Shown piece by piece: positions 11,576 through 22,044 of a stretch of 64,000 bases of DNA. The stretch spans positions 62,001 through 126,000 of the forward strand of contig JAACJM010000054.1 of NCBI GenBank assembly GCA_013368315.1, written 5' to 3'. Below the pieces are notes generated by a model, which was given only the letters and a program-made list of their open reading frames with translations, was not told the origin of the DNA and did no database searches. The stretch comes from Tetrapyrgos nigripes (lineage: Eukaryota > Basidiomycota > Agaricomycetes > Agaricales > Campanellaceae). Positions within the stretch are counted from its first letter, which is position 1, and every line of letters begins with the position of its first letter. The position numbers and the translations under genes were made by a program.

Positions 11576-12280
11576 ACACTTTGGACGTTCTCTCGCGTTT
11601 TCGTTCATCCTATTGAGCATTGCTACATCCTTCCCATATGTGTACAATATGTGAGACTAGCAAAAAAAGCGGTGGGGAAAGGTAAACGAAAGGATGTATG
11701 GAGGCAGCTACAAGTCCCTTCAAATGATGTCGTTTGCTACAAGCCTCTTCCTCTGAAGCTTGCGTCAACAATGTAAAAAACCTGAAGGAAGCCAAAGAAA
11801 TCCAGCCGATCATAGAAGGGGCTTGGAACGAACCTAGCGCAATTGAACCAAAATGTCAACGATGGTTCACTCAGTCAGATTAACTTTCATACTCACTCTA
11901 ACTCCTCAGTAGACTATTGAGACGTTGTGCTTCGCTGTGATCCTCCTGACATCCATATAGGTTGTACTTTGCAATTGCTGCGTCTTCTGACTGTTCGCCG
12001 CAACGAGATATCAGGCCCGAAAACCTCTTTGCTACGATTGGAATTTGGTGATGAAGCCATGCTTCATGAATATCTTGGGTTTCATTCTTCAAATTTGTAT
12101 CACTTCATTCTTCGAAATCCAATTCTGTGCGCTCATATCCCCTTCCCTTCTTACTCTCAGAACGGAAACTCTGAGCCGGCTGTCCCTGCGACTGGGTGAT
12201 CTACGCTTTCGAATTTGTTTACACCGCCGGAACCTTGTTGGCGCAACAATCCGGTTAGTAGTTACTAGTAAAAACCAAAC
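11576..12280. other. Intergenic, no supported gene
   Basis: Short frames only. It could contain unrecognised upstream parts of the kinase remnant that follows, but no kinase motif is readable here. Confidence 0.35.
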
Positions 12281-12679
12281 CATCACCACCTCGGATTTCC
12301 AATATACCTACGAGCATCCCTTTGGAGCTCCTGCTGACATTCGGGCCATCGGATGCATGGTACTTCCAGACAGTTTTGTTACTATTAGCTGACTTAAGGC
12401 ATTCAGGCTTTCGAACTACTCACCTCCCAAAAACCGTTCGACATCAGCCTCGAGTCTGAACACGGCACTACCATTGATACATTAACAACAGCCAAAGCTC
12501 ACGTTGCATCCATTGCGGCTATCTGCGACTCGTCTCCAAGAACTTTTCTTGACAAGTGCAGGGAGACGACACTTGAGCTTGAGCTATATGACGGTAAGCA
12601 ATGAGGTTAATAATTCATATATGTGAAGTAAACATAAAGCTTGTACCCAGGACAGTCACCTGAAAATGAAGAGCAGTAA
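12281..12679 (+). pseudogene. Protein kinase (SRPK-like) C-lobe remnant
   Basis: Two pieces joined by a 47-bp intron (12360-12406) read GAPADIRAIGCMAFELLTSQKPF, here split as GAPADIRAIGCM and AFELLTSQKPF. This corresponds to the DxWxxGC-x-FELLTGxxxF block (subdomain IX) of eukaryotic kinases, in the form seen in SRPK-like kinases of mushrooms. It is followed by AHVASIAAICDSSPRTFLDKC, which matches their HLAQMxxLLGxxPxxFL segment. After a second likely intron (12594 to about 12650) the frame closes with QSPENEEQ and TAA. The ATP-binding lobe, the HRD and DFG motifs and the end of the C-lobe are missing, and the W of subdomain IX is R. A non-functional fragment is the simplest reading. Confidence 0.6.
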
Positions 12680-13236
12680 ACGCATAACTATATGCGAGAC
12701 TATTTGAGCCGTGTATCCAAGTGTAGTGGTGTGCTGGACCAAGCAGACACTTTCATACGCCCTTGTCTCAATTAGCCCCGCGGCATGACCCACTAAAGTA
12801 AAGCAAAAACCAACATTATATTGTAGTATATAGACGCGTACGTACAACCAATAAGAACAAGTTTGAAGCCCACTGTATAGGGCGACAGATGCAAGAATGA
12901 CTACAGGCAATGGCATCTGGACCCTCAGAACGACGAATATGACTGTGGTGGACTGTGGTAGTGAAGAGGACTGAGAAATTAAGCTGGTCTGAATATCGAC
13001 AAGCAGGGCTCCGGACCGTTGAAAGACGGCCAACATGTGAAATCGACATGGTAAGGGGCGGAGCGAGACAGCTGGCGGCTAACAGCACTTCGACATGTGC
13101 GTTGAAGTCTGGTAAGAATGGTACTACCGATGCAGTGAAATGCGTACGTGAGTGTGGTGAGCTTGTCAGACCCTTCCTAATCCTTCAACTCAGTCAATCA
13201 TATTCTCCCAATACTACAACCCCATGGGGAGCGTTC
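12680..13236. other. Intergenic, no supported gene
   Basis: No domain-bearing frame. The downstream gene on the minus strand ends at 13237. Confidence 0.4.
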
Positions 13237-15033
13237 TCAGGTCCACCAAGAATGTCTCCGAACCTGGTCAGACCTAAGCAAGCTCAGGTATTCCACTTGG
13301 GCTATCCCGCTACGGATGTCTTCACCCTGTCCGGCGCTCGGACTGATATTACTGGCGGGTTCTTCGAGATGGGAAAATACAACATCCATTCCTTGGTCTC
13401 TCAACCTTTGAAGTTGATGGTGAAGATCGGGGACTTGTTGACACCTCCTCAGCAGGACATGAAAGGCATCCAATCTGGCGACGGTACCAGAGGGCCTTGA
13501 GCCCGCAGCATGTGAGTTTGATGTCCGGGCCCCATTCCATCTCGAGTGAACCAAATCGAGCAGCAGCTGCTCATCAGTGATGAGGGAATCCCCGAGGAGA
13601 TATAGTTGTTCGAGAGAAGGGCACAACAGTTCATTGGGGGGTCTATTGCAAATGGGGGTCAGGCGACGGAGGAAAGCGTCGTTCAGTGTGTTGTTACGTA
13701 TACGAAGTATCGTCAGGTTGGGTAGAAGGGAAAGGGTTTCAGCAAGGATCCGAGATGAAGCGCGTATATCGAGTTCTGTGATCTGATTTCCCTGGAAGAG
13801 TAGGTTGATGAAGGGATTACTACAGTCAAGAAACCCAAATATGCCACGATCGTCGACGTAATCATCGACGTCCAACCTTAAACACTGGAGAACCGGAGTG
13901 TCTAGGTAGCAAAAGAGATTCTGAACGTCGTATGAATCTGAAAGACTGATCGCGGATTTAATGCTAAGATTTCGTAGAAAGGGAAGGGTGATGGTGAAAG
14001 CTTCGGTAGGAAGAGCTGGATCTTCTGTTCTACTTTCAACATACGACATGCTCAGAGAGTAAAGATTCCGACACTGCGAAAGCACCCGGATCGCAGCTGA
14101 CACAGGAATGTAGGAAGACGAAGGAACTTCCAGGCCCAACTGTGTAAGCTGAGACCAAGGAAAATGCCCTTCCAGAAGGTCTTCTATTCCTAGATGCCGC
14201 AAAGACAGCCTTCGCAGGTGGGGAGCATGGAGGAACCACTTGGCCGCAGACTGCTCGGGTTGACCCCGAGCTGGTCCATCTGGGCGACTCAAATGGAAAG
14301 TTTGCAAACAGGGAAGTTCCCTATGCGCTCCCCATGGCCAATATTCCTCCAGTATTGACATACAAGCGTTGTCAAAAGCTAACTTGATAGTGCGCCAACG
14401 GTTTGATCGTTGGAACAGAATATCCAGTAGTTCCCTGATGTGATCAAGACCCGATTCAGAATGCCCTTGCCCTTGCCCTCGTACTTGAGAGTTGAGCAAG
14501 GCTGCATATACTGAAATGGACAGAGGCAGCGTGCCCGAGCGACTCAGCCACGCTTCTATGCCATTTATCCTCGGATGAATCAAAGGGCAGAGCACAGAAG
14601 GGTTTCCGCGCAGTTTGGGAATGACGATATGAATGGACGCCCATAATTGCGGAGTCGAAAGCGATACGTCTCTCCAATTCTTGCAAATTCGACCAAGAAG
14701 CAGAGGAGCCTCGGAGTGGTTGCAAGTAGTATTGCGATCATCTGGGAGGCAATGGGTAAATATCGCTGATAAAATCTCAGCAGGAAGAGCGGGAAGCCGC
14801 TTAGGCGACAACAGCCCAGAGTGGGCAGATACGTAGTCCTGCAACGAGTCACGTTCCTGCTCCAGTTTTCGAAGAGCTGCCTGCAGCCGCTCAATTAAGG
14901 AGTTGAGACGATCCAGAGCATCAGACGAAGTAGAGATGAGGTTTCTGATGAGAGGCACTTCATCATCGGATGCGGCATAATTCGAGTGAAAGAGATGCGA
15001 GAAGGAAGAGTGGGCAGTCGTGGTGGCGGTCAT
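13237..15033 (-). CDS. F-box protein with N-terminal coiled coil
   Basis: A single uninterrupted frame of 598 codons. Residues about 35-70 form a predicted coiled coil (LIERLQAALRKLEQERDSL). An F-box follows at about 76-110 (LPALPAEILSAIFTHCLPDD), with WRDVSLSTPQLWASI, the arrangement of the very large mushroom F-box family. The remaining 450 residues are leucine-rich, as in substrate-binding leucine-rich repeat regions (LPNLTILRIRNNTL, CPSLEQLYLLGDSL). It presumably acts as a substrate adaptor for an SCF ubiquitin ligase through Skp1; the substrate is unknown. The ATG at 15033 fits the family N-terminus, which usually includes the coiled coil. Intronless, as many family members are. Confidence 0.85.
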   Translation of the reverse strand: MTATTTAHSSFSHLFHSNYAASDDEVPLIRNLISTSSDALDRLNSLIERLQAALRKLEQERDSLQDYVSAHSGLLSPKRLPALPAEILSAIFTHCLPDDRNTTCNHSEAPLLLGRICKNWRDVSLSTPQLWASIHIVIPKLRGNPSVLCPLIHPRINGIEAWLSRSGTLPLSISVYAALLNSQVRGQGQGHSESGLDHIRELLDILFQRSNRWRTIKLAFDNACMSILEEYWPWGAHRELPCLQTFHLSRPDGPARGQPEQSAAKWFLHAPHLRRLSLRHLGIEDLLEGHFPWSQLTQLGLEVPSSSYIPVSAAIRVLSQCRNLYSLSMSYVESRTEDPALPTEAFTITLPFLRNLSIKSAISLSDSYDVQNLFCYLDTPVLQCLRLDVDDYVDDRGIFGFLDCSNPFINLLFQGNQITELDIRASSRILAETLSLLPNLTILRIRNNTLNDAFLRRLTPICNRPPNELLCPSLEQLYLLGDSLITDEQLLLDLVHSRWNGARTSNSHAAGSRPSGTVARLDAFHVLLRRCQQVPDLHHQLQRLRDQGMDVVFSHLEEPASNISPSAGQGEDIRSGIAQVEYLSLLRSDQVRRHSWWT

Positions 15034-15873
15034 GAATTGAGCTGTACAGTTCAGAAATCACCTTGCTTGTCAAGGTCCTCCTACGGTACCCCCGCACTTT
15101 TCGACCATTTTCGTCAACATGACAAATAAATGACGCAGAGCGCTGCGGCGTACTTGCCAAGATCCGCGCCACGGAACGAGGCCCTTCTGCAGTATCATAA
15201 GACGTCTGTCATCCATCTGTCAACACGTTGAAGGGTACTATTATACAGCGTAGGAATCCAATTAAAAGCAACCAGAGAATGATTTGTATTGGCAGATATG
15301 TTTGAAAAGGCTTGAAAAAGGCTCTGAGCCCTCACAGAGGTGTTAGACTGGCCAAGTAGGGGATGTTAGGTCTGGAAGGTCTTCAACCTCTGTATAACAG
15401 TTCAATAAAGGGAACAAGACGCACAGGTTGGAGGAGAGGAGATGGGAGAATGGCGGGTTCGTCGTGGTGGATGTCATTGATCAGGCTGGTGATGTACACG
15501 TGCGTCAGCGCTGCTCCTCATGAAAATGGAACAAGGACAAGATGTGTGGTCAGGTTCGCTCTTTTGGGGTAGGAGGGTTGCCTAATCTTTGCATGACTGT
15601 AATCACTTATGCAGTCATCAGAACAGAAAATGTAGTCAATCCACAAGCACTTTGTTGGATTACAAGTATGCAAACGAGAGTAAGTATGCTAAGTACATTA
15701 CGCTTCAAATAAGGCTACAAAGAGATGAAGAGAGGGTGAGAGAGTACAACAAGACATCCAGGTCGTTGATCATGCGTAGCGTCGTAGTCATAGTCGTAGT
15801 GGAAAACTTCTAGAGTAATGATAAGATAAAAGTCCTTGAGCTTGCAGTCTATCTCTGCGTGTTCATTCAGAAT
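15034..15873. other. Intergenic, no supported gene
   Basis: Short frames only, purine-rich around 15710-15760. It lies between the start of the F-box gene and the 3' end of the secreted-protein gene. Confidence 0.4.
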
Positions 15874-17798
15874 CTACAGAATCCGTCGTTGACCAAACGA
15901 AAACGTAGGCCGAGCGGTCTGCGTGCTGAAGACAAAGCCACCTTGGCTAGCAGAAGTGGGGGTAGTGTCCGCAGCGGAGGCAGAAGCAGTGGAAGCAACG
16001 ACGGATGAAGATGCAGAAATAGCTGTGGCGTCAGTAGCTAAACTACCGACGGACGCTGACACGGGGATAGAAGCTGAAGCAGCATCGGAAGGAGCAGATG
16101 CTGCGACGCCAGTAGAAATTCCAGTGGCGACACCCGAAACTACAGGACCGGTAGCTCCAGCCTCAGCTTCACCAGTAGCTTGAGACACAGCTCCGGTCGC
16201 AGTAACAGAGAGTCCTGGAACAGCGATGAAAACGGTGGTGGTGACGGTTTGGATACTGCCTGCTCCCGTAGCGACTCCTGTAGTATCTCCAGCGTTGTTG
16301 ATACCCGAAGCCGTCGCACTACCAGTCGGGATAGCATCTGAAGCAGATACTGAAGCCGAGCCAAAGAGGGAAGAGGCAGAGGCAGAAACTGAAGCAGATG
16401 ACGAGCTAGCACTAGCTGTGGCAGCACCAGAGGTCAAAGCACTCTCAGTCGTGAGCTGAACATTGCTCTGGCGACGATATTGGAATCGGTTGGCCTGGTT
16501 AGGAGAGGGACTCGCGCTCGCTGAAGAGGATCCGGCTACTGAAAGGAATATGGTGGTAGAAGGGGGCACAGATGCGCTAGAAGCGTCGACGGCACTACCA
16601 CTAGGAAGAGTGGCGCGGTTGGGAGCTGAGATAGAGGCGGTTATCTCAGAGGCAGAAGCGATGGTGGACGAAGAGGCGTCAGAGCTGACCGTGACTGACT
16701 CGGATGCAGCAGGGGCAGAGGCAATTTGGGAAGCAGAAGCAGAAGCAGAAGTCTGAGAAGCGACAGTACTGGCAGTCTCCGGAGAAGAACCTTGACCAGC
16801 ACTGTTGCCGTTGTTAGAGCTTCCATTGTCGTCCCCCGAGTTATCATCACCACAGTCCATCCCATCATCATTATCACCATCGTCATCCCCAGATCCATTC
16901 GCAGTATTAGCACCACCATTTCCATCACCGTTAGAAGCACTGTTGTCAACACCAGGAGCAGCCTCAGCATTCGGTCCCTGAATAGCCTGAGCCGCCCTGT
17001 TGTTTGGTTTAGGATCACCGAATCCACAACCACCGTCACGTTCTTGAGCAATGACGGGTCCAGCACATTTGCCACTGTTGAAGCCACAGCAGCCTGAGGC
17101 ACAGTCTGCATCACTGGTGCATTGGCCGGTGATAAATTGAGTGCCAGTGGGTGCAGGAGAGGTCGCGGTGGATGATGAGTTGGCCTTACCGCTGCCCTTG
17201 CCCTTGCCCTTGCCCTTGGCGGTACCAGTGGAAGAAGAGGTTGAAGTGGAAGTGGCTTCACCAGCATCAGAAGAGGAAGAAGCGGTGGCACCTGTGGAAT
17301 TGGAAGAAGAGCCACTGGTGGAGCCAGATCCATCGACACCACCAGTGACACCAGCGTTCTGGAAACGTGCAGCTGCATCTTCAGCGGTGTCGCATGTTAG
17401 AGAGGTACCCTCGCTATTGACGAGAGGCAGAGCAAAGCACTGAAGACCTCCAGAGCAGGGTTGGACCTGCCACTTGGAGCCTACGCATTGGGCGAAACCT
17501 TTGGAAACGCACGCGGTCTGACCATCTGTACATAGGCAAGGTTATTATTACGTTGATAAGGGAAAATGACATCCGACACACCTTGGCACGAATCAGACTC
17601 GGAGAGAGAAGCAAACTGGGCATTGAGGCCCTGAGCTGTGATGGCATTTTGTTTGACGACGTCAGCACCAGCGGCGCGAGCCAAGTGAAGACCAGATTGA
17701 TGACTGGGTCGGCTGAGAAGAGTAGGAGCAGAGTACACTGCTGTAAAGCAAGCAAGAATTGTCGAGAAAAAGACAGCGTTGGTCGTAATGGGAGCCAT
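15874..17798 (-). CDS. Secreted mucin-like cysteine-rich protein (BAS2-like motif)
   Basis: Two exons (17582-17798 and 15874-17525, intron 17526-17581) give 622 codons. A signal peptide is clear (MAPITTNAVFFSTILACFTAVYSA). The segment DGQTACVSKGFAQCVGSKW to ALPLVNSEGTSLTC resembles the small CBM19-like modules of fungal wall-associated proteins. Near residues 225-270 the block QCTSDADCASGCCGFNSGKC, followed by AGPVIAQERDGGCGFGD, matches the cysteine pattern of biotrophy-associated secreted protein 2 (BAS2) homologues. The rest is low complexity: a KGKGKGKG stretch, Asp/Gly/Asn-rich stretches and a long Ser/Ala/Thr-rich tail likely to be O-glycosylated. No C-terminal GPI signal is evident (it ends SFGQRRIL). 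Expected outside the cell or in the wall. A transposon sits about 190 bp upstream of the start. Confidence 0.8.
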
Positions 17799-17946
17799 GA
17801 TTAGAAGTAGAAGTGTTTTTTGTGAAAAGACAGATAAGAGTTAAGAGCGCCGGGCTCAGATAGAGTCTAGGGAGAAATGGGGGTCGTTGAGGACGTGAAA
17901 GTGGTGAAAACCAACTGAGGAGCCAAGGAAAGCCATGTCCAGTAGT

Positions 17947-17954
17947 ATATATAC
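17947..17954 (-). promoter_or_regulatory. Possible TATA box of the secreted-protein gene
   Basis: Minus-strand TATATATA lies about 150 bp before the ATG at 17798 and only about 30 bp from the transposon target site at 17984. Position and sequence fit a core promoter; there is no other support. Confidence 0.35.
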
Positions 17955-17983
17955 CGAGAGAACAATAAGCACAAGGACAAAAA

Positions 17984-17991
17984 GAAAGTAC
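17984..17991. repeat. Target-site duplication, left (GAAAGTAC)
   Basis: Identical to 28621-28628 immediately outside the opposite terminal inverted repeat. Confidence 0.92.
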
Positions 17992-18830
17992 CACCTGTGT
18001 GTCCCAACTATCACATACAATAAGATAGAACCAGACGCCGTATGGTCCGGTCTAGTAGGATAGAATAGGGTGAGTACGTCGATAGTGCAATAATTATGCG
18101 ATATCTTTAATGATTTAAGGACTTTGAGAGTGAGTTAGAGGCTCTGGGCAGTGTCCGACGTCATCACCGATATACAAACGCTGTATGGTCCGGTCTTGTA
18201 GGATAGAATAGGGTATGTATGTCGATAGTGCAATAATTATGCGATATCTTTAACGATTATTTAAGGACTTCTAGAGTGAGTTAGGGGCCTTGGGCAGTGT
18301 CCCACGTCATTGCCGCTGTACCCGATGATGTCAGCGTCGTCGGGAGCGCTTCCCGCCATCCTTCACCACCGCTCATTGTGTCGGGCAGTGAGCTCGATAA
18401 ATATCTAAAAATAAATCGTGAAAATCTGGAAAAAATTGTATTATATGTGAGACACAAGAGTGGGTTCGAGGCCCTGGGCAATGTCTGATGTCATCACGGC
18501 TGCACCCGATGATCCGGAGGCTATATGGTCTGGTCTAGGGGAATGGAATAGGGTATGTATGTCAATAGTGCAATAATTATGGATTCAAGGACTTCCAGAG
18601 TGAATTAGAGGCCCTGGGTGGTGTCCGACATCATTACTACTGTACCTGATGATGTTAGCGTCGTCGGGAGCGCTTCCCGCCGTCTGTCACCACAGCTCAC
18701 TGTGTCATGTGATGATCTCAGCATCGTCGGGAGCGCTTCCCGCCATCTATCACCACCGCTGTGTCAGGCAGGGAGCTCAAATAAATCTTATAAATTTCAA
18801 ATAAAATACTGTGTACTAAATATGTGTGAT
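17992..18830 (+). repeat. Left terminal inverted repeat of the KDZ element, with internal subrepeats
   Basis: Inverted copy of 27813-28620. Inside are repeated modules. One is TATGGTCCGGTCT...ATAGTGCAATAATTAT (near 18043, 18183 and 18523). The other is GTCGTCGGGAGCGCTTCCCG (near 18335, 18660 and 18725; the third reads CATCG). The left copy has an extra module (about 18700-18770) absent from the right. Such subterminal repeats are plausible transposase binding sites (inference). Confidence 0.9.
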
Positions 18831-18849
18831 GCTGCAATGAAACAGTCAG

Positions 18850-21800
18850 TTAGATGGCGTCTCGTGTGATTTTCATGATATTCTCAGTATCTTCAAAGTC
18901 CTGTTCCTCCTCCTCCTCCTCATCGTTGTCATCTTCCTCATCAGCATAGCCTTCCTCTCGATCAAAAAGCATAGCCTCAACATTTTGAGGCCTAATGCCG
19001 CGAGATGTAAGAGATAGCTTTCCCACGCCAGGCTTAAGTGTCCCCGTAAATCCCGGAAGGTTAGCGATCTCCCGAAGCCGTTTCCAGTGGATGTTATAGA
19101 CCCGACCCCGGCGCAGCCGATAAAGTGTGACCTGATGAGCAAGGTCGGGGTCAGCACTAGCAAGCTCTTCCTCCTTTTTACATAAGAAGTTGTCTTCATC
19201 ATCCAAGTACGTTGCTACACGCCTAATCTCCACGTTTAGGCGTTGTATCTCCTCTTGAGCACGCAGGATCTTGAAATACTGGTCCATGGCAAGACGTGCT
19301 GCTGGCTGGGCCCATGGCTTTTGACGGACGTCTTGTCTCACATCGCGTAGCAGGTCAAAGTCAGCGAGAAAGGTGCATTCAACGACTTGATTCCAGTCAA
19401 GTGGGGGTTTAGGAGGTTTGAGGGCGGTAGCAGCAGTGTTGTAGTTTGAAAGTGCTGTCTTGACTGCTTGGGAACGGGTCTGGAGAGCCTTGGCAATATG
19501 TTTCCGTAGTTTGTAGCCTTAGGTAACATGTCAGTCAGATTCAATGCAGTGCTAACTGTCACAACTTACCTGTTTGTGACCTATTCATGCGAGTGAGTTC
19601 AAATAGGCGAGCGACAACCAGCCCTTCCAATTTATCCACACATTTCCGATACTGTGCCAACTCTACCATCTTTTTTGCGTCCTGCCACTGCTGTGACCCT
19701 TCCTTCCATCGGTTTTTGATACCCAACTTGAGCTCGAGCATTTGACAATGCTGCTTGAGATCATCCCGGTGTTCCAAAGTATGCCGTCGTTGTGTCTCAA
19801 GTTTACGACTAATGCTGGTTGACTGATCTGCCGAGGTGCCGGCAGGGTCTTCAGTCGCCAGCCAAATACTGTTGACTTCCTTGACTTGTTTTCTAATAAG
19901 AATGAAAAATTAGACAGACAGCTCGTAGTATTAAACAAAAGAAAAAACGTACTCGGCATTCAATAGCTCAACCAACTTTCTGTAGTATTCCATTTGAAGA
20001 GTTTCCTCTTCAGGTTCCTTCTTCAGCCCCTTCAAATACTCTTTCTCTTCAGCTAACCATTCCTTAAAGCAACTCTCATCCTTAATGCTTAAATCCTTCA
20101 TAGTCCGAAGAAGCTGAGGGTATCCACTGCAAATTTCGAGGGCTTGCTTGTAATTCTTGAGCAGAAAAGTGGACAGGTTGGCATATGTATCAAAGTCATC
20201 AGTATGGTCTGCATATGCGGCAATAGCTTCTCGACGGTGAAAGACACTTGCATGTCGCACTGATGTGGCAAGTGCATTAGACTTGGAGAAAAACCGCTCA
20301 CATCCTTCTGAGTCTTCGATGCCGTTGCCTTCTACATAGTGCCCAAGATGTTCGGTTTGGCACAATCTGCAATGTGCGTGGCCATGGAAGGTGCCAACCA
20401 GAGATGTATACTGCATTTCCCTGGCTTTAGGACCAAGCGAACTTTTCGAAATAGTAGTCTTGAAGCCGCAACCAATATCATAACCACCAGCTAGCCCTTT
20501 CCCAAGGACATCTATTAAGCGATTTACGACAGCTAGGGCATACTTAGCCCTGGTAATTAAGGGGTGAAAGTCAGTGAGATGATGGGGAGGAAATAATGAA
20601 AAGAAAACACGTACTGCTCTCCACTCCTCACCATATCTGCAAGCACCAATGTAAACCCATGTCGACACAAGCAAATAAAGACACCAGTCTCATCAAAGAC
20701 ACCCCACATTGACGATGTTGACTTCTCGCTCATGTTCTTCCATCTAGGACTGCAAGGGGTGTCTGCCTCGCTTAAGGCCTCTAGTACCTCCTTTCCGATC
20801 CCATTGGCAAACTTGTCAACCTCCTCACAGGTCAGGTAATCATCCCCACCCCCTACACGAGAATCAAATCGCTCTTTGGAAGGACCTGGTACCTTGTTGC
20901 CCTCTGCGTCAACTATAGTCTCCCGTCTATGCACCCTCTTCAATGAATCACCACCGTCCATACAACACATCATACTGAATAACAAATCGGGCTCATCTTC
21001 AAGGCGATATGTGCAGGCAGGGCATTTGTTCGCAAGAGGCCAGTCTCGATGATCACGTCCAAGAACCCGCCTAACCTGCATTTTGACATTGCGAAGGACA
21101 GAGTTGTACAGGTCACGACATATAGAGAATTGTTGTGAAAGATAGGGTTTGAAGGGAACTCCATGTACGTCACAGAGAGTCTTTACGAAGGGTTGGAGTG
21201 TCAAACGAGGGCACCGGAGCCAGAGGATCCGGTAGTACTCAAGGAGGCGAGTAGTGATAACAACCGAGGGTTTGCTGGGCGAACAAGGAAACATGCCCTG
21301 CACAACCAATGATGCTGGCAGTATTTCTCCACCGTTCTTTTGGACATGGACAGCACGCTTCATACATGCTAGTGAGGATAAGAAAACAGTACCAACAGCA
21401 AGAAGTAGGAGTGACTCACTGAATAGATCCACAACGAAGAGAGAAACTACCTCCCACCCCTCTGGTAAATCTCCTTCTATTACATCGGTGCCCATCCCCT
21501 CATCTCCGAGCTTGCTACTCCAAGCCATGTAACTACTAGCGATAGACTCAAGATGTATTGCAAATGCGAGAGTTTGCCGTTCTGTCCTGTCTCGTCTTGT
21601 CTGCTTTTCTGTGTACTTTCTGAGAAATATATGCAAGTCAGTAATTAAAGAGTGGACAGAAGTGAAGAGTACGAACTGTTTTCTAGCCCTAGTCAAGACA
21701 TCAAGCAGCTCGGATGCCTCACCACCTTCATGACTCAAATTTATCACCCTCTGGCCTGTCAACACTTCTTCAGCAGCTACTTGAGCTGGCGTCATTTCCT

Positions 21801-22044
21801 CGCCAACATCCTCCCATAAATCACCAAACCCGTCAATGTCCATTCCATCATGTCGCCCTGCGTCGGATTCTTTGACAAATTTATCTGTTGCTGTTTGGGC
21901 ACGTAATTGATGAATAGCCTTGGGCCGATGTAAGGTTGGTTTAGAAGGGAGACTTGATGATGATTTTGAGTAGTCAACGAAGCGCTGCTTCTGGATAGCA
22001 GGCTTCCCTTTGTTGGCTTTTGGTTTTGGGCCTAAACGAGCCAT
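18850..22044 (-). CDS. KDZ-superfamily transposase
   Basis: Six exons (22044-21677, 21619-21420, 21368-20615, 20549-19953, 19892-19570, 19517-18850) join in frame to 969 codons. Signatures in order: a basic N-terminus MARLGPKPKANKG; a cysteine-containing segment NKCPACTYRL with CCMDGGDSLKR; MWGVFDETGVFICLCRHGF; GYDIGCGFKTTISKSSLGP; HGHAHCRLCQTEHLGHYVEG; and GCERFFSKSNALATSVRHAS. These are hallmarks of KDZ transposases, with acidic residues in FDE, GYD and CERF that are candidates for the RNase H-fold catalytic triad. The C-terminus is very acidic (DEEDDNDEEEEEEQDFEDTE). It catalyses cut-and-paste movement of the element. No stop or frameshift was found, so the protein may be active. The stop codon lies only 20 bp inside the left TIR. 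Confidence 0.9.

Noticed and set aside
17163..17230. CRISPR-like short repeats (CCCTTG units)
   Set aside because: A simple six-base repeat coding for Lys-Gly pairs in the secreted protein. No spacer structure, and CRISPR arrays are not expected in a eukaryotic nuclear genome.
15923..17443. Long plus-strand frames opposite the secreted-protein gene (Glu/Ala- and Pro/Leu-rich)
   Set aside because: They are antisense images of the Ser/Ala/Thr and Gly/Lys low-complexity sequence. The minus strand has the signal peptide, cysteine motifs and intron.
18297..18488. Small frames inside the TIRs (VPDDVSVVGSASRHPSPP)
   Set aside because: They recur only because the TIR modules recur; no start context or domain.
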